From Segniliparus sp051660745 (GTDB lineage: Bacteria; Actinomycetota; Actinomycetes; Mycobacteriales; Mycobacteriaceae): a stretch of DNA of 64,000 nucleotides. The notes under the pieces were generated by a model that was not told where the DNA came from, made no database searches, and saw only the letters and a list, made by a program, of their open reading frames with translations. The DNA lies in contig NZ_JBOFQF010000035.1 in assembly GCF_051660745.1 (NCBI RefSeq), positions 1 to 64,000 of the forward strand. The letters run 5' to 3'. Position numbers and translations under genes: made by a program. Shown here piece after piece: positions 50,204 through 58,270 of the stretch; position 1 is the first letter of the stretch; the number at the start of each line of letters is the position of its first letter.

Positions 50204-53200
50204 CCCGCCTGGCCCTCCAGCACCCGCACGACCACGTTGTGCGCGCGGCGGGTCACCCGGAGGTAGTGGTCGAGGAACGCGCCGGAGTCCTCCCAGTCCT
50301 CCCAGCCAGCCGCATACGCGACCGCCGCGAGCACCGGGCCGGGCCCCGGCAGCTGGTCGGCGGGCTTGCCCTTGACGAGCACCAACGCGTTGCGGGCATT
50401 GGTCGCGGTGAGCCACGCCTCGCGCAGCTGCGCGACGTCCTCGGCGGCCAAGAGCCCCTCCGCCTCGATCGCGTCGAGCGTCTGCAGGGTGGAGGTGTTG
50501 TGCAGCGACGGCTTCGACCCCGCGTGGCGCAGCTGGATCAGCTGGACTGCCCATTCCACGTCCGTGAGGCCGCCACGGCCCAGCTTGGTGTGCGTGTTCG
50601 GGTCCGCGCCGCGCGGCAGGCGCTCGGTGTCCACCCGGACTTTGATCCGCCGGATCTCGCGCTCCGCCTCCTCGCCGATCCCGCCCGGCGGGTAGCGCAC
50701 CGGGTCGATGAGGTGCAAGAACCGCACGCCGAGCTCCTGGTCGCCCGCGACCTGGTGCGCGCGGAGGAGCGCCTGCGCCTCCCACGGCTGCGCCCGGTGC
50801 TCGTAGTACCTGGCGTAGGCGGCGAGGGTCGAGACCAACGGCCCGCCCTTGCCCTCCGGGCGCAGGTCGACGTCCACGTGCAGCGGCGGGTCCGGGCTCG
50901 GGGCCTCGAGGCCGGAGCGGAGGCGCTCGACGATCCCGGTCGCCCATTTCAGCGCCTGGTGCTCGTCCTCGCCGGGGCACGGCTCGCAGACGAACATGAG
51001 GTCCGCGTCCGAGCCGTAGCCGAGCTCGCCGCCGCCGAGCCTGCCCATGCCGATCACCGCGAGCTTCGCGGGCGGCTCCTGCCCCGGCTCGAGGCTCGCC
51101 CCGGTCACCGCCGCGAGGGCGGCCTCGATCACGGCGACCCTGATGCTCGACAGCGCGCGGCAGATCTCCGGCAGCGGCAAGAGCCCCAGCAGGTCCGCCG
51201 AGGCGACCCTGGCGAGCTCGTACCTGCGCACGGAGCGGGCGGCGGCGATCGCCGCCGCAGCGTCCCGGTGCTTCGCGGCGGAGGCGACCAACGACGTGGC
51301 GACAAGCTCAGGGGTGCGTTCGAGCAGCCTCGGCCCGTCGGCGGAGTCCGCGTACAGGCGCAGCACCTCGGGCGCGCGCAGCAGCAGCTCCGGCACGTAC
51401 GCCGAGGAGCCGAGCACCTGCATGAGCCGTTTCGCGGCGGCCGTCTCGTCCCGCAGTGTCCGCAGGTACCACGGGTGGTCGGCGAACGCCTCCGAGATCT
51501 TCCGGTAAGCCAAAAGGCCCGCGTCGGGGTCCGGGGTCTCCCCCAGCCAGTCCAGGAGGGTCGGCAGCAGGAGCCCCTGGATCTGGTTCGCCCGCCGGTG
51601 CCCCGCCGTGAGCGCCTTGAGGTGGGTGAACGCGGCCTCGGGCCGGGCATAGCCGAGCGCGCGCAGCTGCCGGACCGCGCCCTCCTCCGAGAGGCCGAGC
51701 GTCGTCCTGCGCGACACCGCGTCGAGCAGCGGCTGGTAGAAGAACTTGCTGTGCAGGCGCAGCACCCGGTGGCGCTCCTTGCGCAGCGTCTCGCGCAGCA
51801 CGCCGAGCGCGTCGTGCTCCCCGTCCGGGCGCAGGTGCGCCGCCCTGGCGAGCCACCGCATCTGCTCCTCGTCCGAGTCCTCGGGCAAGGTGTGCGTGCG
51901 CTGCATCCGCCGCAGCTGCAGCCGGTGCTCGAGCAGGCGGAGGAACTCGTAGGAGGCGGTGAGGTTCGCCGCGTCGTCGCGGCCGACGTAGCCGCCAGCG
52001 GCCAGCGCCGCGAGCGCGTCGCCCGTCGCCCGCACCCGCAGGCTCTCGTCGGAGCCGCCGTGGACGAGCTGGAGGAGCTGCACGGCGAACTCGACGTCCC
52101 GCAGCGACCCCCGTCCGAGCTTGATCTCGCGGTCGCGCAGCGGCTCGGGCACCGACTCCTCCACCCGGCGGCGCATCGTGCGGACCTCGTCGACGAAGTC
52201 CTCGTGCTCGGCAGCCTTCCACACGAGCGGGTTGATCTCCGCGAACCAGCGCTCGCCGAGCGCCAGGTCCCCAACGGCGGGGCGCGCCTTGAGCAAAGCC
52301 TGGAACTCCCACATCTTCGCCCATGTCGTGTAGTACTTCAGGTGGGATTCGAGCGTGCGGGTGAGCGCGCCGTGCCTGCCTTCGGGGCGCAGCCCCGCGT
52401 CCACGACGAAGCTCACATACGAGCAGACCCGCATGAGCTCGCTGGCGATCCGGTCGGACACTTGGCCCGCAGGCTCCGCGACGAAGACGACGTCCACGTC
52501 GCTCACGTAGTTGAGCTCCCTCGCCCCGTGCTTGCCCATCGCGACCACCGCGATCCTCGGCGCCTGCTCCTCCTGCGGGACGATCTTGCGCTTCGCGAAC
52601 TCCAACGCGGCGGTGAGCGTCGCGTCCGCCATGTCCGAGAGGTGCGCGGTGACGTCGTCGAACGGCAGGACCGGCTCGTCCTCGACCGTCGCCGCCAAAT
52701 CCCAGCTCGCGAGCCGCAATTGCCAGTCCCGGTACGCGCCGCGCAGTTCGGCTTGGACCACGCGCTCGTCCCTGTGCGTGTCGAGGCTGTGCGCGTCGAG
52801 GCTGTGCGCGTCGAGGCTGTGCGCGTCCAGGCCGGGTTTGTCCAGAATCGCGAACAGCTCCGCCGCGAGCGCCTCCTGCGTCGGCAGCGGCTCCGGCTTG
52901 CGCTTGCCCGCCGCGTCCACGCCGTCCGTCCGGCGCAGCAGCCGCCAGCGCGACGGGTGGGCGACCAGGTGGTCCCCCAGCGCGGGCGAGGCCCCGAGCA
53001 CGCCGAACAGCCTGCCGCGCAATGTCGTGTCTTTGACGAGCGCTTCGCCCAGCTCGGCCCAGGACTCGCCCTCCGTCTCGTCGAGGGCGTCCGCGAGCCT
53101 GCCCAAGAGCCGCAGCGCGCTGTCGGGGTTCGCCGCCCGCGAAAGGGACCAGAGCAGCCCTGCGCTGTCGGAGCCCGCCCAGCCCAAGCGCGCGAGGTCG

Positions 53201-53271
53201 GCCTGGGCGGTGGCGGCGACAAGGCCCAGACGAGCAGGCGTTGGCAAACCGGTTCGCTCTGGCACTCCCAC
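50200..53271 (-). CDS. glnE: Bifunctional glutamine synthetase adenylyltransferase/deadenylase
   Basis: This 1023-residue GlnE adds AMP to glutamine synthetase and removes it, so it sets nitrogen assimilation. Two nucleotidyltransferase modules are seen: G-A-R-E-L-N-Y-V-S-D-V-D (around residue 250) and G-G-G-E-L-G-Y-G-S-D-A-D (around residue 740). Each is followed by a helical domain. A 15-bp repeat adds L-D-A-H-S units near residue 150, before the first catalytic motif. In actinobacteria glnE usually lies by glnA; no glnA is seen here. Confidence 0.95.
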   Translation of the reverse strand: MGVPERTGLPTPARLGLVAATAQADLARLGWAGSDSAGLLWSLSRAANPDSALRLLGRLADALDETEGESWAELGEALVKDTTLRGRLFGVLGASPALGDHLVAHPSRWRLLRRTDGVDAAGKRKPEPLPTQEALAAELFAILDKPGLDAHSLDAHSLDAHSLDTHRDERVVQAELRGAYRDWQLRLASWDLAATVEDEPVLPFDDVTAHLSDMADATLTAALEFAKRKIVPQEEQAPRIAVVAMGKHGARELNYVSDVDVVFVAEPAGQVSDRIASELMRVCSYVSFVVDAGLRPEGRHGALTRTLESHLKYYTTWAKMWEFQALLKARPAVGDLALGERWFAEINPLVWKAAEHEDFVDEVRTMRRRVEESVPEPLRDREIKLGRGSLRDVEFAVQLLQLVHGGSDESLRVRATGDALAALAAGGYVGRDDAANLTASYEFLRLLEHRLQLRRMQRTHTLPEDSDEEQMRWLARAAHLRPDGEHDALGVLRETLRKERHRVLRLHSKFFYQPLLDAVSRRTTLGLSEEGAVRQLRALGYARPEAAFTHLKALTAGHRRANQIQGLLLPTLLDWLGETPDPDAGLLAYRKISEAFADHPWYLRTLRDETAAAKRLMQVLGSSAYVPELLLRAPEVLRLYADSADGPRLLERTPELVATSLVASAAKHRDAAAAIAAARSVRRYELARVASADLLGLLPLPEICRALSSIRVAVIEAALAAVTGASLEPGQEPPAKLAVIGMGRLGGGELGYGSDADLMFVCEPCPGEDEHQALKWATGIVERLRSGLEAPSPDPPLHVDVDLRPEGKGGPLVSTLAAYARYYEHRAQPWEAQALLRAHQVAGDQELGVRFLHLIDPVRYPPGGIGEEAEREIRRIKVRVDTERLPRGADPNTHTKLGRGGLTDVEWAVQLIQLRHAGSKPSLHNTSTLQTLDAIEAEGLLAAEDVAQLREAWLTATNARNALVLVKGKPADQLPGPGPVLAAVAYAAGWEDWEDSGAFLDHYLRVTRRAHNVVVRVLEGQAG
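52773..52832 (-). repeat. 15-bp tandem repeat inside glnE
   Basis: Four copies of a 15-base unit (tgtgcgcgtcgaggc and one-base variants) run end to end. They encode L-D-A-H-S repeated in frame. The first and last copies differ at one position each. Confidence 0.9.
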
Positions 53272-53332
53272 AGCCTAGTTCGTGCCGCCCTGCGGTGCTT
53301 GCGCGGTGCGAGGCGGCACGCTTGCGCTTTGC

Positions 53333-53367
53333 TGAACAAATGTTTAGTATATTGAACATGCGTTTAG
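53333..53367 (+). promoter_or_regulatory. Two 15-bp direct repeats at the tetR start (probable operator)
   Basis: tgaacaaatgtttag (53333-53347) and tgaacatgcgtttag (53353-53367) match at 12 of 15 positions and are 20 bases apart start to start, about two helical turns. The tetR start codon at 53358 lies inside the second copy. This suits an autoregulated TetR site. Confidence 0.65.
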
Positions 53368-54089
53368 AGAATGGGCGCGCCGGGCGGGCCGAAGACCTCA
53401 ACGCCCGCGCGCGCATCCGCGACGCCGCGATCGTCCTCGTCGGCCGCCATGGCTTCGGCGTGAGCGTCCGGGCCATCGCGGAAGCCGCCGGGACGAGCGC
53501 CGGCCTGGTCATCCACCACTTCGGCTCGAAAGCGGGCCTTCGCGCCGCCTGCGACGAGGAAGTGCTTCGGCGCTACCGGGAGGCGAAGACCGACGCGATG
53601 CAGACCGGAGCCTCGGGCACGTTCGCGCATTCTTTTATGGCGCACAGCGCGCAGGTCCGCGAGCACGCCCCGATGGTGGCGTACCTGCTCCGCGCCCTGG
53701 CGGAGGGCGGCCCGCTCGCCGAGGAGGTCATCGAGAAATTCGCGCTGGAGACCGAGCAGATCCTCGAAGCGGGCGTGGCCAGCGGCCAGATCCGGCCGAG
53801 CCGGGACCCGAAAGCCAGGGCCCGCTACCTCGCGATCGAGAGCCTCGGCGGGATGCTGCTGCGGATGCGCCCCGCCCTCGACGCGGACGGCGACCTCGGC
53901 GACGGCAGGTTCGGCGACGCGCTGGTGCGCTACGCCTCGGAGATCACGCTGCCAGCGCTGGAAGTGTTCACCGAGGGCCTGATCGCCGACCCCTCGTTCT
54001 ATGCGGCGTTCCTGGCGAAAGACAAAGAAAACGAAGACACGGAAAACGAAGACACAGAGAAGGAGGCAGGCCATGGCGCCCGTGGTTGA
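53358..54089 (+). CDS. TetR family regulator of the ABC exporter
   Basis: This 243-residue protein has a helix-turn-helix (V-R-A-I-A-E-A-A-G-T-S-A-G-L-V-I-H-H-F) and a ligand domain with L-A-I-E-S-L-G-G-M-L-L. The C-terminus is extended by N-E-D-T-E units from a 15-bp repeat. It overlaps the ATPase gene by 17 bases, so regulator and exporter are one operon. A start at 53340 is in frame but lies within the probable operator. Confidence 0.86.
   Translation: MRLENGRAGRAEDLNARARIRDAAIVLVGRHGFGVSVRAIAEAAGTSAGLVIHHFGSKAGLRAACDEEVLRRYREAKTDAMQTGASGTFAHSFMAHSAQVREHAPMVAYLLRALAEGGPLAEEVIEKFALETEQILEAGVASGQIRPSRDPKARARYLAIESLGGMLLRMRPALDADGDLGDGRFGDALVRYASEITLPALEVFTEGLIADPSFYAAFLAKDKENEDTENEDTEKEAGHGARG
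54027..54056 (+). repeat. 15-bp tandem repeat at the end of tetR
   Basis: Two copies of gaaaacgaagacac plus one base (g or a) stand in tandem and encode E-N-E-D-T twice; a third, degraded copy follows (gagaaggaggca). This last stretch contains the Shine-Dalgarno of the ATPase gene. Confidence 0.85.
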
Positions 54090-55053
54090 GATACAAGGCT
54101 TGCGGAAGAAATTCGGCTCCGCGCCCGCGCTGGACGGCCTCGACCTGAGCCTCGAGCACGGCCAGGTGCTGGGCTTCCTCGGCCCCAACGGCGCCGGGAA
54201 GTCGACCACCATCCGCATCCTGCTCGGCCTCCTGCGGGCCGACTCGGGCTCGGTGCGGCTGTTCAACGCCGACCCTTGGGCCAATGCGGTCGTCCTGCAC
54301 CACCGGCTCGCCTACGTCCCCGGCGATGTGAGCCTGTGGCCGAACCTCACCGGCGGCCAGGCCATCGACCTCCTGCTGCATTTCCACGGCACCGGGAACC
54401 CCCGCCTGCGCGACGAGCTCGTCGCGCGGTTCGAATTGGACCCGAGCAAGAAAGCCCGGGCCTACTCCAAGGGCAACCGGCAGAAGGTGGCCTTGGTCGC
54501 GGCGCTGGCCAGCGAGGCGCCGCTCCTCGTCTTCGACGAGCCGACCTCCGGGCTCGACCCGTTGATGGAACAGGTCTTCCAGGAATGCGTCGGCGAGGCG
54601 AAAGAGCGCGGGGCCACCGTGCTGCTCTCCAGCCACATCCTGGCCGAGGTGGAGAAACTGGCCGACGCCATCACCATCATCCGCGCGGGCCGGGCCGTCG
54701 TCTCGGGGACGCTCGACGAGCTGCGCCACTTGACCAGCACCGTCGTGACCGCCACGACCGCGCGCCCCGCCACGGGACTGGCCAGCCTCCCCGGAGTCCG
54801 AGATCTGCGGCAGGACGGCCTGTCGGCGAGCTTCCGGGTCGACAGCGGCCAGGTGAACAACGCTCTCGAAGCCCTCGCCGCCGCGCACATCGTGCAGATC
54901 GCGTGCGCGCCGCCGTCGCTGGAGGAGCTCTTCTTGGACCAATACCGTTTGGACCAAGACCGTTTGGACCAAGACCGTTTGGACCAAGACCGTTTGGACC
55001 AGCACCGCGGCGACGAGACCTCGGCTGCGCGCGAAACGGTGGCGGCCGAATGA
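54073..55053 (+). CDS. ABC transporter ATP-binding protein
   Basis: This is a 326-residue ATPase. It has Walker A G-P-N-G-A-G-K-S-T and Walker B L-L-V-F-D-E-P-T-S-G-L-D-P; the signature position reads Y-S-K-G-N-R-Q-K rather than a standard LSGGQ. It resembles drug or polyketide exporter ATPases. The C-terminus carries an R-L-D-Q-D repeat (15-bp unit, five copies). It overlaps tetR by 17 bases and the permease by ATGA. Confidence 0.9.
   Translation: MAPVVEIQGLRKKFGSAPALDGLDLSLEHGQVLGFLGPNGAGKSTTIRILLGLLRADSGSVRLFNADPWANAVVLHHRLAYVPGDVSLWPNLTGGQAIDLLLHFHGTGNPRLRDELVARFELDPSKKARAYSKGNRQKVALVAALASEAPLLVFDEPTSGLDPLMEQVFQECVGEAKERGATVLLSSHILAEVEKLADAITIIRAGRAVVSGTLDELRHLTSTVVTATTARPATGLASLPGVRDLRQDGLSASFRVDSGQVNNALEALAAAHIVQIACAPPSLEELFLDQYRLDQDRLDQDRLDQDRLDQHRGDETSAARETVAAE
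54934..55008 (+). repeat. 15-bp tandem repeat at the end of the ABC ATPase gene
   Basis: Five copies of ttggaccaagaccgt run in tandem; the three middle copies are exact and the first and last differ slightly. They encode L-D-Q-D-R repeated in frame in the ATPase tail. Confidence 0.92.
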
Positions 55054-56669
55054 GCGCCGAGCCCGAAGGCAACGCCTTCACCGCCACACTGACGCTGCTC
55101 CGGGCGGACCTGCGCGTGGACCGGACCCGGATCCTCGTGTGGGCGCTGAGCCTCGGGCTCCTCGCGGCGTACATCCGGCCGATGTACGCGACGATGTACC
55201 CGACCGTCGCCGCACGAGCGGCGAGGGTGGCGCTCGTGCGCACGCCTGCGGCCGTGTTCATGACGGGGCCGCACTTCGACGGCGACCAGACCGACATCGG
55301 CGCGATGATCGCGAACCAGCTGTCGAGCACCCTCCTCATCGCCACGAGCCTCATGTCGATCCTTTTCGCGGTGCGCCACAGCCGAGCCGACGAGGAGAGC
55401 GGCCCGGCGGAGCTGCTGCGCTCCAAAGCCATCGGCAGGCTCGCCCCGCTCGCCGCGGCCTGGGGCGTGGTGAAGACCGCGAACCTCGCAGTCGCGGCGG
55501 CGATCGCGCTCGGCCTCGCGGCCACCGGGTCGCCCGTCCTCGACAGCGCGGCGCTCGGCGCGGGAGTCGGGCTCACCGGCATGGCCTTCGGCGCGCTCGC
55601 GCTGCTCGCCGCCCAGCTCGCCGAGCACTCCAGGGTCGCGACCGGGATCGCCATGGCCGCGCTCGCCGTCGCGTTCGTGCTGAGCGGGGTCGGCGACCTG
55701 CAGGACGCCCAAGGCAGCGCCATCGCCTGGTTCTCGCCGCTGAACTGGCCGCAACAGACCCGCGCCTTCGTCGGCCTGCGCCTGTGGCCGCTGCTGTTGC
55801 CCGCCCTGCTCGCCGCCGTCGCCCTCGCCTCGGCGTTCGCGCTCGCCGAGCGGCGAGATTTCGGCCAAGGCTTCCTCCGGGGCCGGACAGGCCCCCGGAC
55901 CGCCTCCCGCAGGCTGGCCGGGGTGCTCTCCCTGTCGCTGCGGCTGCAGCGCGGCACGTTCCTCGGCTGGGGCACGGGGCTGGCCCTCATGGGCCTGGCG
56001 ATGGGGTCGTTCGCCAACGCGCTCGGCTCCACCCTCCGGGACAATCCGAGAGCCGCCGCCATCTTCGGGCACATCAGCGGCGACGACCTCGCGGCGGCCT
56101 TCTTCGCGACCTTCCTGCGCTTCGGCAGCGTCGCTGTCGCCGCGTACACGGTCGCGGCGATGCTGCGCCTGGCCAAAGACCAGGCCGATGGGATCGGCGA
56201 GCTGATCCTCGCCGGTTCGGTGAGCCGGGCGCGGTCGCTCGCCGGGCCCGCCGCCGCGACCCTCCTCGCCGACGCGGGCCTGCTCGCCCTCTGGGGGTCG
56301 GGCATGGGGGTCTCCGGGGCCGCCGTCACCGGCGACGCGCGATGGCTGTGGCGGCTGCCGTTGGCGGCGCTCGGCTATCTGCCCGCGCAGGCGCTGTTCA
56401 TCGCGCTGGCGGCGCTGTTGTTCGCCTGGCGCGCCTCGTGGACCTCTGCGGCCTGGCTCCTCGTGCTCTACACCGCTGTCGCCAGCGTCCTCGGGCCGCT
56501 CCTCCGCCTGCCCCGCTGGTCCACCCGGCTCTCGCCGTTCGAGGCTGTGCCGAACCTGCCCGCCGCGGCGTTCTCGCCCGCCGGGCCGCTCGCGCTCGTC
56601 CTCATCGCCGCCGCGATGTTCGGCGGGGCGCTGGCCGTCTTCCGCCGCCGGGACTACAGCGCGGGGTGA
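55050..56669 (+). CDS. ABC exporter permease
   Basis: This 539-residue protein has about twelve hydrophobic segments arranged as two related halves of six, with few charges in them. It resembles the large fused permeases of antibiotic exporters from actinobacteria (TipC/YhgE-like appearance). It overlaps the ATPase by ATGA, so together they form one export system under the TetR upstream. The substrate is unknown. Confidence 0.82.
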   Translation: MSAEPEGNAFTATLTLLRADLRVDRTRILVWALSLGLLAAYIRPMYATMYPTVAARAARVALVRTPAAVFMTGPHFDGDQTDIGAMIANQLSSTLLIATSLMSILFAVRHSRADEESGPAELLRSKAIGRLAPLAAAWGVVKTANLAVAAAIALGLAATGSPVLDSAALGAGVGLTGMAFGALALLAAQLAEHSRVATGIAMAALAVAFVLSGVGDLQDAQGSAIAWFSPLNWPQQTRAFVGLRLWPLLLPALLAAVALASAFALAERRDFGQGFLRGRTGPRTASRRLAGVLSLSLRLQRGTFLGWGTGLALMGLAMGSFANALGSTLRDNPRAAAIFGHISGDDLAAAFFATFLRFGSVAVAAYTVAAMLRLAKDQADGIGELILAGSVSRARSLAGPAAATLLADAGLLALWGSGMGVSGAAVTGDARWLWRLPLAALGYLPAQALFIALAALLFAWRASWTSAAWLLVLYTAVASVLGPLLRLPRWSTRLSPFEAVPNLPAAAFSPAGPLALVLIAAAMFGGALAVFRRRDYSAG

Positions 56670-56728
56670 GCGCGATATGCCCCCCTTCGACTTGTCGTAG
56701 GTCACAGCGGGATATACGCTTGGCAGCG

Positions 56729-57646
56729 ATGCGATCCCTGTCTTTCCAGCGCTTGTGCGCGGCTGCGGCCTGCCTCCTCCCGTCCTTCGCCCTCCTGCCC
56801 TGGTCGGGCGCGCAAGCGAGCCCATCGGCGTTGGCCGCGTCCTGCGACAGCGGCCCCTGCAGCCCTGCGCAGTCGGCCGAGCTGCCGGACGGCCCCGCCG
56901 AGGCGTGGCTCGTCGCGGACATGGACTCCGGCGAGATCCTCGCCGCGAAGAACCCGTACGCCTTCCACGCGCCCGCCAGCACTATCAAGACGCTCCTCGC
57001 CCTCACCGTCATCGACGAGGTGCCGCTGGACGCCGTCGTGACGGCCACGAAGGACGACCTCGCGGAATGCTCCTGCGTCGGGGTCAAACCGGGCCGCGAG
57101 TACACCGTCCGCCAACTGCTGGACGGGCTGCTGCTCGTCTCCGGCAACGACGCGGCGAACACCCTGGCCGAGGCGTTCGGCGGGTTCGACGCGGCCGTGG
57201 CGAAGATGAACGCGAAAGCGCAGGAGATCGGCGCGACCGACACGCACACCGGCTCGCCCTCGGGCCTGGACTGGCCGGGGATGGAGATGCACACCACCCC
57301 GCACGACCTCGCGATCATCTTCCGCGAGGCGCTGGCCCGCCCGCTCTTCGCGGAGATCACCGCCGAGCCGTCCGCGATGTTCCCCGGCGACTCCGGCGAG
57401 AACGAGATCCACAACCAGGACGAGCTTCTCTCCCTCTACCCCGGCGCGCTCGGCGGCAAGACCGGGTTCACCAACGCCGCCAAGAAAACCTTCGTCGGGG
57501 CCGCAGAGCGGGACGGGCGCCGGTTGGTCGTCTCGATGATGTACGGGCTGAACACCCCCGGCAACCCCACCTACTGGGACCAAGCCCAATCGCTTTTGGA
57601 CTGGGGCTTCTCGTTGCCGGAGGGCGAAAGCGTCGGCCAGCTCTAG
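56729..57646 (+). CDS. D-alanyl-D-alanine carboxypeptidase (DacB/DacC-type)
   Basis: This 305-residue penicillin-binding protein has a signal peptide and the three active-site motifs: S84-T-I-K87, S138-G-N140 and K-T-G at 244-246. It trims the pentapeptide of peptidoglycan. There is no C-terminal membrane anchor of the E. coli PBP5 type visible. It starts 59 bases past the permease gene and may read from its own promoter. Confidence 0.9.
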   Translation: MRSLSFQRLCAAAACLLPSFALLPWSGAQASPSALAASCDSGPCSPAQSAELPDGPAEAWLVADMDSGEILAAKNPYAFHAPASTIKTLLALTVIDEVPLDAVVTATKDDLAECSCVGVKPGREYTVRQLLDGLLLVSGNDAANTLAEAFGGFDAAVAKMNAKAQEIGATDTHTGSPSGLDWPGMEMHTTPHDLAIIFREALARPLFAEITAEPSAMFPGDSGENEIHNQDELLSLYPGALGGKTGFTNAAKKTFVGAAERDGRRLVVSMMYGLNTPGNPTYWDQAQSLLDWGFSLPEGESVGQL

Positions 57647-57659
57647 GCGCTCGGCGGGC

Positions 57660-58127
57660 TCACTCGCGGTCGAGGACGAAGTAGACGAACGGCCCCTCGT
57701 CGTGGATGTGCTTGCCGTTCATGACGCCGAAGAGCGTGTTCTCGTCGACCTTCTTGAAGTGGTCGAAGATCGGCTGGCCGTCGTACACCATGGTCGCGGT
57801 CGCCTCGCCCCGGAACTCCACCATCCACAGGCTGGCCTCGCCTTTGCCCAGCGCGGTGTTCGAGTACAGCTTCCCGTTCTCGTCCCGACAGATCAGGGGT
57901 TTGGCGTCCTTCGTCGACACGAAAGTCTTCCCATGCCATTTGATGAGCCGGAGTTGGTCGTTCAGCGGATGCTCGGTGTTGAAGACATCGCCTTTCCACT
58001 GCCCGAGGATCTCTTCTGGCCGCACCGTCGGCAGGGCGGCCCAAATCTCGTCGAGCTCCTCGGTCGACACATCGTCAGCCTGCTCGCGAAGCTCCTGGAA
58101 GCGGATCTGGGCTTTTTCGAAATCCAT
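57660..58127 (-). CDS. GXWXG/DUF4334 domain protein
   Basis: This 155-residue protein has I-L-G-Q-W-K-G-D-V-F (the GXWXG motif) and a C-terminal Y-D-G-Q-P-I-F-D-H-F-K-K-V-D block (DUF4334). Proteins with this pair are common in actinobacteria and likely bind small ligands, but no function is established. The start is the ATG at 58127. Confidence 0.82.
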   Translation of the reverse strand: MDFEKAQIRFQELREQADDVSTEELDEIWAALPTVRPEEILGQWKGDVFNTEHPLNDQLRLIKWHGKTFVSTKDAKPLICRDENGKLYSNTALGKGEASLWMVEFRGEATATMVYDGQPIFDHFKKVDENTLFGVMNGKHIHDEGPFVYFVLDRE

Positions 58128-58270
58128 GGCGTCTCCTGCCTTCGCGCTTACGTTGTATGACTTACCGTACCCTCTTTGCAGCAAAGTGTCTTGTCTCACT
58201 TTCGTAACGCGGCTCGTCTCCTCGGGCCCAGCCCGAGCTCGTATTGTTGCTCCACGATGCAAGAGGTCCG

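Noticed and set aside
50080..53355. Long plus-strand frame opposite glnE
   Set aside because: It is an antisense shadow; glnE on the minus strand has both catalytic motifs.
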